Origin: Rhodoferax sp.
Lineage (GTDB): Bacteria > Pseudomonadota > Gammaproteobacteria > Burkholderiales > Burkholderiaceae_C
Direction of reading: 5' to 3'
Length of the DNA: 64,000 bases
Assembly: GCF_030653815.1 (NCBI RefSeq)
Contig: NZ_JAURYQ010000003.1
Span: 1 to 64,000 of the forward strand
Under the pieces are notes generated by a model that made no database searches, was not told where the DNA came from, and saw only the letters and a program-made list of their open reading frames with translations. The translations under genes and the position numbers were made by a program. Below, piece by piece: positions 18,672-26,991 of this stretch. Position 1 is the stretch's first letter, and each line of letters begins with the position of its first letter.

Positions 18672-20204
18672 TCAAAGTGGAATGTTGCCGTGTTTACGCC
18701 ACGGGTTCTCAAGCTTTTTGTCCTTCAGCATGACCAGGCTGCGGCAAATGCGCTTGCGGGTCTCTGACGGCAAAATCACGTCGTCGATAAAACCGCGCGC
18801 GCCGGCCACAAACGGATTGGCAAAACGGGCCTTGTACTCGGCTTCCTTGGCCGCCAGTTTTTCCGGGTGGCCCTTGTCCTCGCGGAAGATGATCTCGACC
18901 GCACCCTTGGCACCCATCACCGCAATTTCAGCGTTGGGCCAGGCAAAGTTGACGTCACCACGCAGGTGTTTGGAGGCCATCACGTCGTAGGCACCACCGT
19001 AGGCCTTGCGGGTGATCACGGTGATCTTGGGCACCGTGCACTCGGCGTAGGCATAGAGCAACTTGGCCCCGTGCTTGATGATGCCGCCGAACTCCTGGGC
19101 GGTGCCGGGCATGAAACCGGGCACATCGACAAACGTGATCACCGGGATGTTGAAGGCATCACAAAAGCGCACAAAACGCGCGGCCTTGATGCTGCTCTTG
19201 ATGTCCAGGCAGCCCGCCAGCACCAGCGGCTGATTGGCCACGATACCGATGGTCTGACCGTCCATGCGGGCGAAGCCAATCAAAATGTTTTTGGCGTACT
19301 CAGGCTGCAATTCAAAGAAGTCGCCGTCGTCGACGGTCTTGATGATCAGCTCCTTCATGTCGTAAGCCTTGTTCGGGTTGTCGGGCACCAGCGTGTCCAG
19401 GCTGTGCTCCATGCGCCCGGCTGGGTCACCACTCTGGCGCACCGGGGCTTTTTCACGGTTGTTCAGCGGCAGGTAGTTGTACAGGCGGCGCAGCATCAGC
19501 AGCGCCTCGACGTCGTTCTCGAATGCCAGGTCGGCGACACCGCTCTTGGTGGTGTGGCTGATGGCACCGCCAAGCTCTTCGGCCGTCACTTCTTCGTGCG
19601 TCACGGTCTTGACCACCTCCGGGCCGGTGACAAACATGTAGCTCGAGTCTTTCACCATGAAGATAAAGTCGGTCATGGCGGGCGAATAGACCGCACCACC
19701 GGCTGACGGCCCCATGATCATGCTGATTTGCGGCACCACGCCGCTGGCCATCACGTTGCGCTGGAACACGTCGGCATAACCACCGAGCGAGGCCACGCCT
19801 TCCTGAATACGCGCACCACCCGAGTCATTGAGACCAATCACCGGGGCGCCGACCTTCATGGCCTGGTCCATGATCTTGCAGATTTTTTCGGCATGGGCTT
19901 CACTCAGCGCACCGCCGAACACGGTGAAGTCCTGACTGAAGACAAACACCAGGCGGCCATTGATCATGCCGTAGCCGGTGACCACACCGTCGCCCGGGAT
20001 CTTGTTGTCCTGCATGCCAAAGTCGGCGCAGCGGTGCTCGACAAACATGTCCCATTCTTCAAAGGTGCCTTCGTCGAGCAGCACGTCCAGCCGTTCACGG
20101 GCCGTGAGCTTGCCCTTTTTGTGCTGCGCATCAATGCGGTTCTGGCCCCCGCCCAAACGGGCGAGTTCGCGCTTTTTTTCCAGTTGTTCAAGAATATCGT
20201 GCAT
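18672..20204 (-). CDS. pccB: Propionyl-CoA carboxylase beta chain
   Basis: Carboxyltransferase that moves CO2 from biotin to propionyl-CoA, giving methylmalonyl-CoA. It is 510 residues with two crotonase-like halves: the N-terminal half carries the acyl-CoA oxyanion hole ([22 protein letters not shown]), the C-terminal half the biotin site ([22 protein letters not shown]). Asp in GGAYDVM is the residue linked to propionyl- over acetyl-CoA preference in actinobacterial homologues. The ATG at 20204 has a purine-rich leader. The hairpin-bearing spacer separates it from pccA. Confidence 0.94.
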   Translation of the reverse strand: MHDILEQLEKKRELARLGGGQNRIDAQHKKGKLTARERLDVLLDEGTFEEWDMFVEHRCADFGMQDNKIPGDGVVTGYGMINGRLVFVFSQDFTVFGGALSEAHAEKICKIMDQAMKVGAPVIGLNDSGGARIQEGVASLGGYADVFQRNVMASGVVPQISMIMGPSAGGAVYSPAMTDFIFMVKDSSYMFVTGPEVVKTVTHEEVTAEELGGAISHTTKSGVADLAFENDVEALLMLRRLYNYLPLNNREKAPVRQSGDPAGRMEHSLDTLVPDNPNKAYDMKELIIKTVDDGDFFELQPEYAKNILIGFARMDGQTIGIVANQPLVLAGCLDIKSSIKAARFVRFCDAFNIPVITFVDVPGFMPGTAQEFGGIIKHGAKLLYAYAECTVPKITVITRKAYGGAYDVMASKHLRGDVNFAWPNAEIAVMGAKGAVEIIFREDKGHPEKLAAKEAEYKARFANPFVAGARGFIDDVILPSETRKRICRSLVMLKDKKLENPWRKHGNIPL

Positions 20205-20265
20205 GGCTTGGTCTTTCTTTGGTCAGGAAATAGTGAGTTAGTCGTGTTTTAAATGGATGGTCGAA

Positions 20266-21279
20266 TCAGGCTTTTTCGGCATGGACCGACAGCAGGTTTC
20301 TGGCGGCCGTGGAGGCCGCCAGCCGGCCTGTCAGCACGTCTTGGGTCAGCTGAGGCAACAGGGTTTTGACCTGCGGATGCTGGGCAAACGCGGTCTTGAG
20401 GCCGGCGTCGATGCGTTCCCACATCCACGCCAGCGCCTGCTTCTGGCGCCGCACATCAAACTTGCCATTGGCAGTTTGCAGGGCCTTGAACTCAAGCACC
20501 CTGGCCCAAAAGGTATCGACCCCCTGGGCGCGCAAAGCGCTGAGCTGCATGACCTGCGGGTGCCATATTTTTTCATCATGGTGCGCGTGGTCCGGGCTGC
20601 CATGCAGGCCCAGCAAACGCAAGCTGGAGCTGATTTGGGCGCGGGCGCGGGTGGCGGCGTCGGGGTCAATGTCGGCCTTGTTGATGACCACCAGGTCGGC
20701 CAGCTCCATCACGCCTTTCTTGATGGCCTGCAAATCGTCACCCGCATTGGGCAACTGCATCAGCACAAACATGTCGGTCATGTTGGCCACGGCCGTTTCG
20801 CTTTGTCCCACCCCCACGGTTTCCACGATCACCACGTCATAACCCGCCGCCTCGCAAACCAGCATGGCCTCGCGGGTTTTTTCGGCCACGCCACCGAGCG
20901 TGCCGCTGCTGGGGCTGGGGCGGATGTAGGCTTTCTCATGAACGGACAGCAGTTCCATGCGCGTCTTGTCGCCCAGAATCGAGCCCCCCGACACCGTGCT
21001 GGAGGGGTCGATCGTCAGCACCGCCACACGGTGGCCCTGGCCAATCAGGTACAAGCCCAGCGCCTCGATAAAAGTCGATTTGCCCACGCCCGGCACGCCA
21101 CTGATGCCCAAGCGAAACGACTGGCCGGTGTGCGGCAACAGGTTTGTGAGCAACTCGTCGGCCTGCAGGCGGTGGTCAGCCCGGGTGGATTCGAGTAGCG
21201 TGATGGCCTTGGCCATGGCGCGACGCTGCATGGCGGCATCACCCTGCAGCACGGCCTCCACCAGAGCGCCGGGAATCAC
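20266..21279 (-). CDS. meaB: MeaB-type G-protein chaperone of methylmalonyl-CoA mutase
   Basis: A G3E-family GTPase that guards loading and reactivation of adenosylcobalamin in the mutase. The 337-residue protein has Walker [10 protein letters not shown] at 61-69, the DPSS switch [10 protein letters not shown] switch II, and base-recognition motif NKAD. A C-terminal helical dimerisation region follows. The start overlaps the mutase stop (ATGA), so the two are coupled, the usual arrangement for this pair. pccB starts 61 bases downstream. Confidence 0.95.
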   Translation of the reverse strand: MIPGALVEAVLQGDAAMQRRAMAKAITLLESTRADHRLQADELLTNLLPHTGQSFRLGISGVPGVGKSTFIEALGLYLIGQGHRVAVLTIDPSSTVSGGSILGDKTRMELLSVHEKAYIRPSPSSGTLGGVAEKTREAMLVCEAAGYDVVIVETVGVGQSETAVANMTDMFVLMQLPNAGDDLQAIKKGVMELADLVVINKADIDPDAATRARAQISSSLRLLGLHGSPDHAHHDEKIWHPQVMQLSALRAQGVDTFWARVLEFKALQTANGKFDVRRQKQALAWMWERIDAGLKTAFAQHPQVKTLLPQLTQDVLTGRLAASTAARNLLSVHAEKA

Positions 21280-23453
21280 TTCAGCGCAGCCTTGATTTGC
21301 TTGAGCACATCCTTGGCGCTCACCGGGATCGGCGTGCCGGGGCCGTAAATGCCCTTGACACCGGCGGCATACAGCATGTCGTAGTCCTGGCGCGGGATGA
21401 CACCGCCGACAAACACGATGATGTCGTCGGCGCCCTGCTTCTTGAGCTCGGCAATGATGGCGGGCACCAGCGTCTTGTGGCCGGCAGCCAGCGTGCTGAC
21501 CCCCACGGCATGGACATCGTTCTCAATCGCCTGGCGTGCGCATTCCTCGGGGGTCTGGAACAGCGGCCCCATGTCGACGTCAAAGCCGAGGTCGGCAAAG
21601 GCCGTGGCCACCACCTTGGCACCGCGGTCATGGCCGTCCTGGCCCAACTTGCTGATCATGACGCGCGGGCGGCGGCCTTGCTCGGTGGCAAAGTCGGCGA
21701 TTTCTGCCTTGAGTGCGTTCCAGTAGTCCATGGTGTCCCCGTCGGTGGCGTCGGTATCGTAAGCGGCGGCATACACACCGGTCACTTTTTGCGTGTCGGC
21801 ACGGTGACGGCCAAAGGTTTTTTCCATGGCGTCGCTGATCTCACCCACGGTGGCACGGGCGCGCACTGCCTTGATGCTCAAGTCGAGCAGGTTGCCCTGG
21901 CCACTGGCAGCGGCGGCCTCGATCGCTTCCAGGGCTTGTTGCACTTGCGCGGCATCGCGTTTCTGCTTGATGGCATTGAGCCGGGCGATTTGCGAGTCGC
22001 GCACCGCGACGTTGTCGATGTCACGGGCGTCAATCGCATCCTCGGTTTTGAGCTTGTATTTGTTGACACCCACGATCACGTCGCGGCCGGAGTCGATGCG
22101 CGCCTGCTTGTCGGCCGCAGCTGCCTCGATCTTGAGCTTGGCCCAACCCGAATCCACGGCCTTGGTCATGCCGCCCATGGCTTCGACCTCTTCGATGATG
22201 GTCCAGGCGGCATCAGCCATGTCCTGCGTCAGTTTTTCCATCATGTAGGAACCAGCCCAGGGGTCGATCACGTTGGTGATGTGGGTTTCTTCCTGGATGA
22301 TGAGTTGGGTGTTACGCGCGATGCGCGAACTGAACTCGGTCGGCAGCGCGATGGCCTCGTCGAACGAGTTGGTGTGCAGGCTCTGCGTGCCGCCAAACAC
22401 CGCCGCCATGGCCTCGATGGTGGTACGCACCACGTTGTTATACGGGTCCTGCTCGGTCAGGCTCCAGCCGCTGGTCTGGCAGTGGGTGCGCAACATCAGC
22501 GATTTGGGATTCTTGGCGTTGAAGCCTTTCATGATGCGGCACCACAGCAGGCGCGCGGCGCGCATCTTGGCCACCTCCAAATAGAAGTTCATGCCAATGG
22601 CCCAGAAAAAGCTCAAACGGCCGGCAAAGCCGTCGACATCCATACCCTTGGCAATGGCGGTCTTGACGTACTCCTTGCCGTCAGCCAGCGTGAACGCCAG
22701 TTCCAGCGCCTGGTTGGCGCCAGCTTCCTGCATGTGGTAGCCCGAGATGCTGATCGAGTTGAATTTCGGCATGTGTTTGGCCGTGTACTCGATGATGTCG
22801 CCAATGATGCGCATGCTGGGCTCGGGCGGGTAAATGTAGGTGTTGCGCACCATGAATTCTTTCAGAATGTCGTTCTGAATGGTGCCGCTGAGCTTGTCTT
22901 GTGAAACGCCCTGCTCTTCGGCCGCCACCACATAACCCGCCAGCACCGGCAGCACCGCGCCGTTCATGGTCATCGAGACACTCACCTTGTCGAGCGGGAT
23001 CTGGTCGAACAGGATCTTCATGTCCTCCACCGAGTCGATCGCGACACCGGCCTTGCCGACGTCACCGGTGACACGCGGGTGGTCCGAGTCATAGCCACGG
23101 TGTGTGGCCAGGTCGAACGCCACACTCACACCCTGACCGCCAGCGGCCAGTGCCTTGCGGTAAAAGGCGTTGGACTCTTCGGCGGTGGAAAACCCGGCGT
23201 ACTGGCGAATGGTCCAGGGCCGCACCGCGTACATGGTGGCTTGCGGGCCACGCAGGTAGGGCTCGAAGCCCGGCAGCGTGTTGGCGTAGGGCAGGTTTTT
23301 CGTATCCTCTGCGGTGTATAAAGGCTTGACCGAAATGCCATCGGGCGTGAGCCAATTCAGCGCGCTCACATCCCCCCCAGGCGCAGATTTGGCTGCAGCT
23401 TTGGCCCAGGCCTCCAAGTTCGCTGACTGAAATTCAGGATTTTTTTGGGTCAT
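21276..23453 (-). CDS. scpA: Methylmalonyl-CoA mutase (single chain, adenosylcobalamin)
   Basis: Isomerises (R)-methylmalonyl-CoA and succinyl-CoA. At 725 residues it is the single-polypeptide, homodimeric form. The N-terminal TIM barrel binds acyl-CoA ([17 protein letters not shown]). The C-terminal flavodoxin-like domain binds B12 base-off through DGHDRGA (606-612, His608 the cobalt ligand) with the following Ser/Gly motifs. It is the first gene of the minus-strand operon mutase-meaB-pccB-pccA-VOC. A divergent GntR regulator starts 130 bases away. Confidence 0.95.
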   Translation of the reverse strand: MTQKNPEFQSANLEAWAKAAAKSAPGGDVSALNWLTPDGISVKPLYTAEDTKNLPYANTLPGFEPYLRGPQATMYAVRPWTIRQYAGFSTAEESNAFYRKALAAGGQGVSVAFDLATHRGYDSDHPRVTGDVGKAGVAIDSVEDMKILFDQIPLDKVSVSMTMNGAVLPVLAGYVVAAEEQGVSQDKLSGTIQNDILKEFMVRNTYIYPPEPSMRIIGDIIEYTAKHMPKFNSISISGYHMQEAGANQALELAFTLADGKEYVKTAIAKGMDVDGFAGRLSFFWAIGMNFYLEVAKMRAARLLWCRIMKGFNAKNPKSLMLRTHCQTSGWSLTEQDPYNNVVRTTIEAMAAVFGGTQSLHTNSFDEAIALPTEFSSRIARNTQLIIQEETHITNVIDPWAGSYMMEKLTQDMADAAWTIIEEVEAMGGMTKAVDSGWAKLKIEAAAADKQARIDSGRDVIVGVNKYKLKTEDAIDARDIDNVAVRDSQIARLNAIKQKRDAAQVQQALEAIEAAAASGQGNLLDLSIKAVRARATVGEISDAMEKTFGRHRADTQKVTGVYAAAYDTDATDGDTMDYWNALKAEIADFATEQGRRPRVMISKLGQDGHDRGAKVVATAFADLGFDVDMGPLFQTPEECARQAIENDVHAVGVSTLAAGHKTLVPAIIAELKKQGADDIIVFVGGVIPRQDYDMLYAAGVKGIYGPGTPIPVSAKDVLKQIKAALK

Positions 23454-23583
23454 GATGGCAAACGGTTAAGGGTTGGATGGTCGACGCACGCCACTGTACA
23501 GCGATGCGCAATTTAGAGCCAATGAGTTTACATTATTTATAATTATTGATGCAAAAAATTCCATCCAGCTTACAATTTGCCCC
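23454..23583. promoter_or_regulatory. Divergent promoter region of the mutase operon and the GntR gene
   Basis: This 130-base gap is distinctly AT-rich from 23520 to 23580, in contrast to the GC-rich flanks. It holds a consensus TATAAT at 23538-23543 on the plus strand, though no clear -35 box at 17 bases, and near-palindromic AT runs around it. FadR/VanR-type GntR proteins usually bind inside such divergent gaps, so this is the expected operator region. No single operator can be fixed by eye. Confidence 0.45.
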
Positions 23584-24231
23584 ATGTCTGCACCTTCCCT
23601 AGCCCCCCGCGCACTTTACGAAGAAGTGGCTGAATTGCTGCGTCAGCGCATCTTCAGCCGTGAGCTGGAACCCGGCAGCTGGATCGACGAACTCAAGATT
23701 GCCCATGACTACGGCATCAGCCGCACGCCCATGCGCGAAGCGCTCAAGGTGCTGGCCACCGAGGGCCTGGTGACCATGAAGGTGCGCCGCGGTGCCTATG
23801 TCACCGAAGTCTCCGAGCGCGACCTGGCCGACGTCTACCACCTGCTGAGCCTGCTCGAATCCGATGCCGCGGGCGTCGTGGCACACACCGCCGCCGATGT
23901 CCAGATGGCTGAGTTGCAGGCGCTGCACCAGGCGCTCGAAGACGCCGCCCGGCCAGAACAGGTGGATCGCGAACGTTTCTTTGAAATCAACGAGCGTTTT
24001 CACATGCGCCTGCTGGAAATTGCCGACAACCGCTGGCGCAACCAGATGGTGGCCGACCTGCGCAAGGTCATGAAGCTCAACCGCCACAACTCGCTGCTGA
24101 AATCCGGCCGCATTCAGGAGTCCCTGGCTGAACACCGCGCCATCATGGCCGCGCTGGCAGCACGCGACCCGCAGCTGTGCACCCAGCGCATGCAAGAGCA
24201 TTTTTCAAACGGCCTTGAAGCGGCCGTTTGA
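23584..24231 (+). CDS. GntR-family regulator (FCD subfamily), probable propionate-operon regulator
   Basis: A 215-residue transcription factor. An N-terminal winged helix (residues about 10-75, with ISRTPMREALKVLATEGLV as recognition helix and wing) is followed by an all-helical FCD ligand-binding domain. In that domain, Asp/His residues (FHMRLLEIADN, AEHRAIMAAL) form the usual metal and acid-binding pocket. I start at ATG 23584; the longer frame reads through the promoter. Divergent position next to the mutase operon makes it the likely regulator, with an organic acid or acyl-CoA as effector (inferred). Confidence 0.85.
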   Translation: MSAPSLAPRALYEEVAELLRQRIFSRELEPGSWIDELKIAHDYGISRTPMREALKVLATEGLVTMKVRRGAYVTEVSERDLADVYHLLSLLESDAAGVVAHTAADVQMAELQALHQALEDAARPEQVDRERFFEINERFHMRLLEIADNRWRNQMVADLRKVMKLNRHNSLLKSGRIQESLAEHRAIMAALAARDPQLCTQRMQEHFSNGLEAAV

Positions 24232-24251
24232 CAGCAGGCAGCCCGCACCAC

Positions 24252-25364
24252 ATGATCCTGCCGCAATCCAACACCTTCATGCAGCAGGCGCTGGCACTGG
24301 CTGCGCAAGGCCTGCTGCTCACGTCCCCCAACCCCCGCGTGGGCTGCGTCATCACCACGCCCGACGGCGAGCTGCTGGGCCAGGGCGCCACCCAGCGCGC
24401 TGGTGAGGCCCATGCCGAAGTGATGGCGCTGCGCAACGCCGCTGCCCATGGCCACAGCGTGATCGGAGCCACGGCTTATGTGACGCTGGAGCCCTGTTCA
24501 CATCAGGGGCGCACCGGGCCGTGCTGCGATGCCCTGGTGGCTGCGGGCATCAAAAAAGTGGTGGCCGCCATTGGCGACCCCAACCCCCTGGTCATCGGCC
24601 ATGGCTTCGCCAGGTTGCGTGCCGCCGGCGTTGACGTCGACATCGGTCCCGGTGGTGCTGAATCGCGCGAACTCAACATCGGTTTTTTCAGCCGCATGCT
24701 GCGCCAAACGCCCTGGGTGCGCATGAAGCTGGCGGCCTCGCTCGACGGAAAAACCGCGCTCGACAACGGCCTCAGCCAATGGATCACCTCGCCCGAAGCG
24801 CGCACCGACGGCCACGCCTGGCGTGCCCGCGCCTGTGCCGTGCTCACCGGCATTGGCACGGTACTGGCGGACAACCCCAAACTCGACGTGCGGCTGGTGG
24901 ACACACCGCGCCAGCCGAGCCTGGTAGTCATTGACAGCCGCCTGGAGACGCCGCTGGACGCCGCGCTGTTCATTCCGGGTCGCACGCTGATCATTTACGC
25001 CGCTGTTCCCGATGCGGCCAAACAAGCGGAACTGGCCGCACGCGGTGCCACCGTCGTGCTGCTGCCCGGACCCGGGGGCAAGGTCGATCTGGCCGCCATG
25101 CTGCGCGACCTGGCTCGCCGCGAAATCAACGAGTTGCATGTGGAAGCCGGCGAGAAGCTCAATGGCTCGCTGATTCGCGAGGGCCTGGTCGATGAATTTG
25201 TGGTTTATCTGGCCCCCAAGCTGATCGGCCTGGGCCGCGGCATGGCACACTTTGGCCCGCTGCAGGATCTGGCGCAGGCCGTGTCACTGGAATTCAGGTC
25301 CACAGCCATGCTGGGACCCGACCTGCGTATCATCGCCCGCATCAGTGGTCGCGACATTTTTTAA
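24252..25364 (+). CDS. ribD: Bifunctional riboflavin deaminase/reductase RibD
   Basis: Catalyses deamination of the pyrimidine ring and then side-chain reduction in riboflavin synthesis. The N-terminal cytidine-deaminase-like domain has the zinc site HAEV (GEAHAEVMAL) and PCSHQGRTGPC. The C-terminal reductase domain begins near residue 150 (WVRMKLAASLDGKTA) and holds the NADPH site (VLTGIGTVLADNP). At 370 residues it is a normal length. ATG 24252 is preferred; a TTG at 24228 overlapping the GntR stop is possible. Riboflavin synthase follows after 10 bases. I see no FMN riboswitch in front. Confidence 0.95.
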   Translation: MILPQSNTFMQQALALAAQGLLLTSPNPRVGCVITTPDGELLGQGATQRAGEAHAEVMALRNAAAHGHSVIGATAYVTLEPCSHQGRTGPCCDALVAAGIKKVVAAIGDPNPLVIGHGFARLRAAGVDVDIGPGGAESRELNIGFFSRMLRQTPWVRMKLAASLDGKTALDNGLSQWITSPEARTDGHAWRARACAVLTGIGTVLADNPKLDVRLVDTPRQPSLVVIDSRLETPLDAALFIPGRTLIIYAAVPDAAKQAELAARGATVVLLPGPGGKVDLAAMLRDLARREINELHVEAGEKLNGSLIREGLVDEFVVYLAPKLIGLGRGMAHFGPLQDLAQAVSLEFRSTAMLGPDLRIIARISGRDIF

Positions 25365-25374
25365 CTGGAAAAAC

Positions 25375-26034
25375 ATGTTCACAGGCATCATCACCGGCAT
25401 CGGCCACATCAGCGCCGTGACCCCCTTGGGCGACACCGCCATCCATGGCAAGCGCCTCACCCTGACCTGCCCCACCGGCTACCTCGACGACGTGGGCCTG
25501 GGCGACAGCATCGCGCTCAATGGCGCCTGCATGACCGTCACCACGCTTGATGCAACCCAACAGCAGTTCACCATCGACATCTCAGCCGAGTCGCTCGACA
25601 AAACCGCCGGGCTTGACCAGCCGGGACCCGTGAACCTGGAAAAGGCGCTGCGCGCCCATGACCGCTTGGGTGGCCACATCGTCTCGGGCCATGTCGACGG
25701 CATGGGTCACGTCACCTACTTTGCTGAAATCGGCGAAAGCTGGCAATTGCGCGTGATGGCGCCGCCCGCCCTGGCCAAGTACCTGGCCTACAAGGGCTCG
25801 ATCACCGTCAACGGTGTCAGCCTGACCGTCAACCAGATTCAAGACCGCGCTGAGGGCTGCGAAATGTCCATCAACCTGATCCCGCACACCGTGCAAAACA
25901 CCGCGCTGGGTTCGCTCAAGGTCGGTTCAAGCGTGAACCTGGAAATCGACCTGATCGCGCGCTATGTTGAACGGATGCTCAGCGTGGATGCTGGTGACTT
26001 GAAAAATGACTTCTCCATTGGGAAACAGCGCTAA
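25375..26034 (+). CDS. ribC: Riboflavin synthase alpha chain
   Basis: Dismutates two 6,7-dimethyl-8-ribityllumazine molecules to riboflavin. The 219-residue protein shows the two tandem beta-barrel repeats of the family: MFTGIITGIG at the N-terminus, CMTVTTLD and the first lumazine site, GGHIVSGHVDG, and in the second repeat KGSITVNGVSLTVN and IPHTVQNTALG. I start at ATG 25375, the universal MFTGI beginning, rather than at the longer frame that overlaps ribD. Confidence 0.95.
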   Translation: MFTGIITGIGHISAVTPLGDTAIHGKRLTLTCPTGYLDDVGLGDSIALNGACMTVTTLDATQQQFTIDISAESLDKTAGLDQPGPVNLEKALRAHDRLGGHIVSGHVDGMGHVTYFAEIGESWQLRVMAPPALAKYLAYKGSITVNGVSLTVNQIQDRAEGCEMSINLIPHTVQNTALGSLKVGSSVNLEIDLIARYVERMLSVDAGDLKNDFSIGKQR

Positions 26035-26077
26035 TCCTGTTTACTGGCGAAGTTATTTGGCGGTGCTTCTGACAGAA

Positions 26078-26119
26078 CCAGGCAGGCCACAAAGTCGATA
26101 ATTTAGCCGTCCTGCCTGG
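26078..26119. repeat. Inverted repeat after riboflavin synthase
   Basis: CCAGGCAGG at 26078-26086 and its perfect complement CCTGCCTGG at 26111-26119 are separated by 24 bases, in the gap between riboflavin synthase and the convergent antitoxin gene. It could end transcription from either side, although there is no convincing T-tract. Confidence 0.4.
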
Positions 26120-26158
26120 GGGAATTTGAAGTGGCCATCAGGGGTTATCGAACCAGCT

Positions 26159-26398
26159 TTACACCCGCTCGTCTCCCACCTGCGCCGTTACATCCGGCAC
26201 CATGCTCAGATAGTGATCGAAGTCACTGCGTTTGCCTTTGGCGGCTTCCGCCTTGAGGAAGTCCAGCGTCATAACCGATGCCATCTTTTCGGACGCAGCA
26301 CTGGCAATGAACTGGTTCACGGAAACGTCATCCCGGGCGGCCAGCTCTTTGATCTTCTGGTGAACAGAGTTCGGCAAACGAATGGTTATTGCGGTCAT
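26159..26398 (-). CDS. Ribbon-helix-helix antitoxin
   Basis: A 79-residue RHH protein: beta strand AITIRLPNSVH, then two helices (IKELAARDDVSVNQFIASAASEKM), as in HicB-type and Arc-like antitoxins. The acidic/Lys-rich tail could bind the PIN toxin. The ATG is two bases after the toxin stop, with the ribosome site GAGGAA inside the toxin's 3' end. It is therefore the second gene of the pair, the reverse of the usual antitoxin-first order. Confidence 0.8.
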   Translation of the reverse strand: MTAITIRLPNSVHQKIKELAARDDVSVNQFIASAASEKMASVMTLDFLKAEAAKGKRSDFDHYLSMVPDVTAQVGDERV

Positions 26399-26400
26399 GG

Positions 26401-26817
26401 TCAGTTCCTCAACAGATTCAAGAAATCAGCAGGTTTGATGGCCTGCACCTTCAGTTCGGGCACCCGTCGAAAGTCTTTGACATTGTGGGTCACGATGTAC
26501 TGACTGCCCGAGGCCACGGCACATTCCAGCACCATGTCATCGTCGGGGTCATGCAAAAACGGACGCCACAAAAAATGCACGTCTTGCAAGTGCGCCAGAG
26601 ATGCCAGGTAGCGTAGGTAGGCCAGCGCAGCATCCACAGACACTCCGGGCGGCATGTGCTCCGGCCTGGTCAAGGCAGCCTGCCACTCGGTGTAGAGGGC
26701 AATGGTCAGCGCAAAGTCAAAGCGTGGCGTTGGCCGCATGGACACGAGCTGGTAACTGGCTCCGTTGCGCGAACGCGCGGCAACCACCAAAACAGAAGTC
26801 TCAAGGACTATACGCAC
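26401..26817 (-). CDS. PIN-domain toxin (COG1569-like)
   Basis: A 138-residue PIN-domain protein, putative ribonuclease toxin. The family start IVLETSVLVVAARSRNGAS is typical of PIN toxins, but the first catalytic Asp is Glu here (VLETS). The later acidic positions (LYTEWQAAL, DPDDDMVLECA, IVTHNVKDFR) are present. I start at GTG 26817, which gives the normal N-terminus. There is no ribosome site in front, only AT-rich palindromes, so a leaderless message is possible. The open frame continues to 26961 without recognisable family sequence. Confidence 0.75.
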   Translation of the reverse strand: MRIVLETSVLVVAARSRNGASYQLVSMRPTPRFDFALTIALYTEWQAALTRPEHMPPGVSVDAALAYLRYLASLAHLQDVHFLWRPFLHDPDDDMVLECAVASGSQYIVTHNVKDFRRVPELKVQAIKPADFLNLLRN

Positions 26818-26823
26818 AATGGC

Positions 26824-26851
26824 TATACGGGTGTATATGGTTGCATATGCA
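26824..26851. promoter_or_regulatory. Two palindromes upstream of the PIN/RHH pair
   Basis: TATAC-GGGT-GTATA (26824-26837) and TGCATATGCA (26842-26851) lie directly before the toxin GTG on the minus strand, in an AT-rich patch that also offers TATAC-type -10 hexamers. Ribbon-helix-helix antitoxins bind such short palindromes in tandem, so this is the likely autoregulatory operator. Confidence 0.45.
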
Positions 26852-26991
26852 TAACCAAATTTTGCTGGGCCTGGTGAAGAATGCAACCGAGATAGACGGC
26901 TCCCCTGAATTATCCGATTTCGCTCACACTGTGCAAGTGAAATACTGCCCTGACACGGCACAACGGCAGTGACCCCACTTGCCGGGACGAC

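Noticed and set aside
16918-18990. Very long open frame (690 codons) on the plus strand opposite pccA
   Set aside because: It is antisense to the biotin carboxylase gene with no recognisable family motif; long shadow frames are usual in GC-rich DNA.
21297-22904. A 535-codon plus-strand frame opposite methylmalonyl-CoA mutase
   Set aside because: Antisense to a gene with complete motifs; His/Gly/Leu-rich shadow composition.
24232-25374. FMN riboswitch in front of ribD or riboflavin synthase
   Set aside because: Gaps are only 20 and 10 bases; there is no room for an RFN element.
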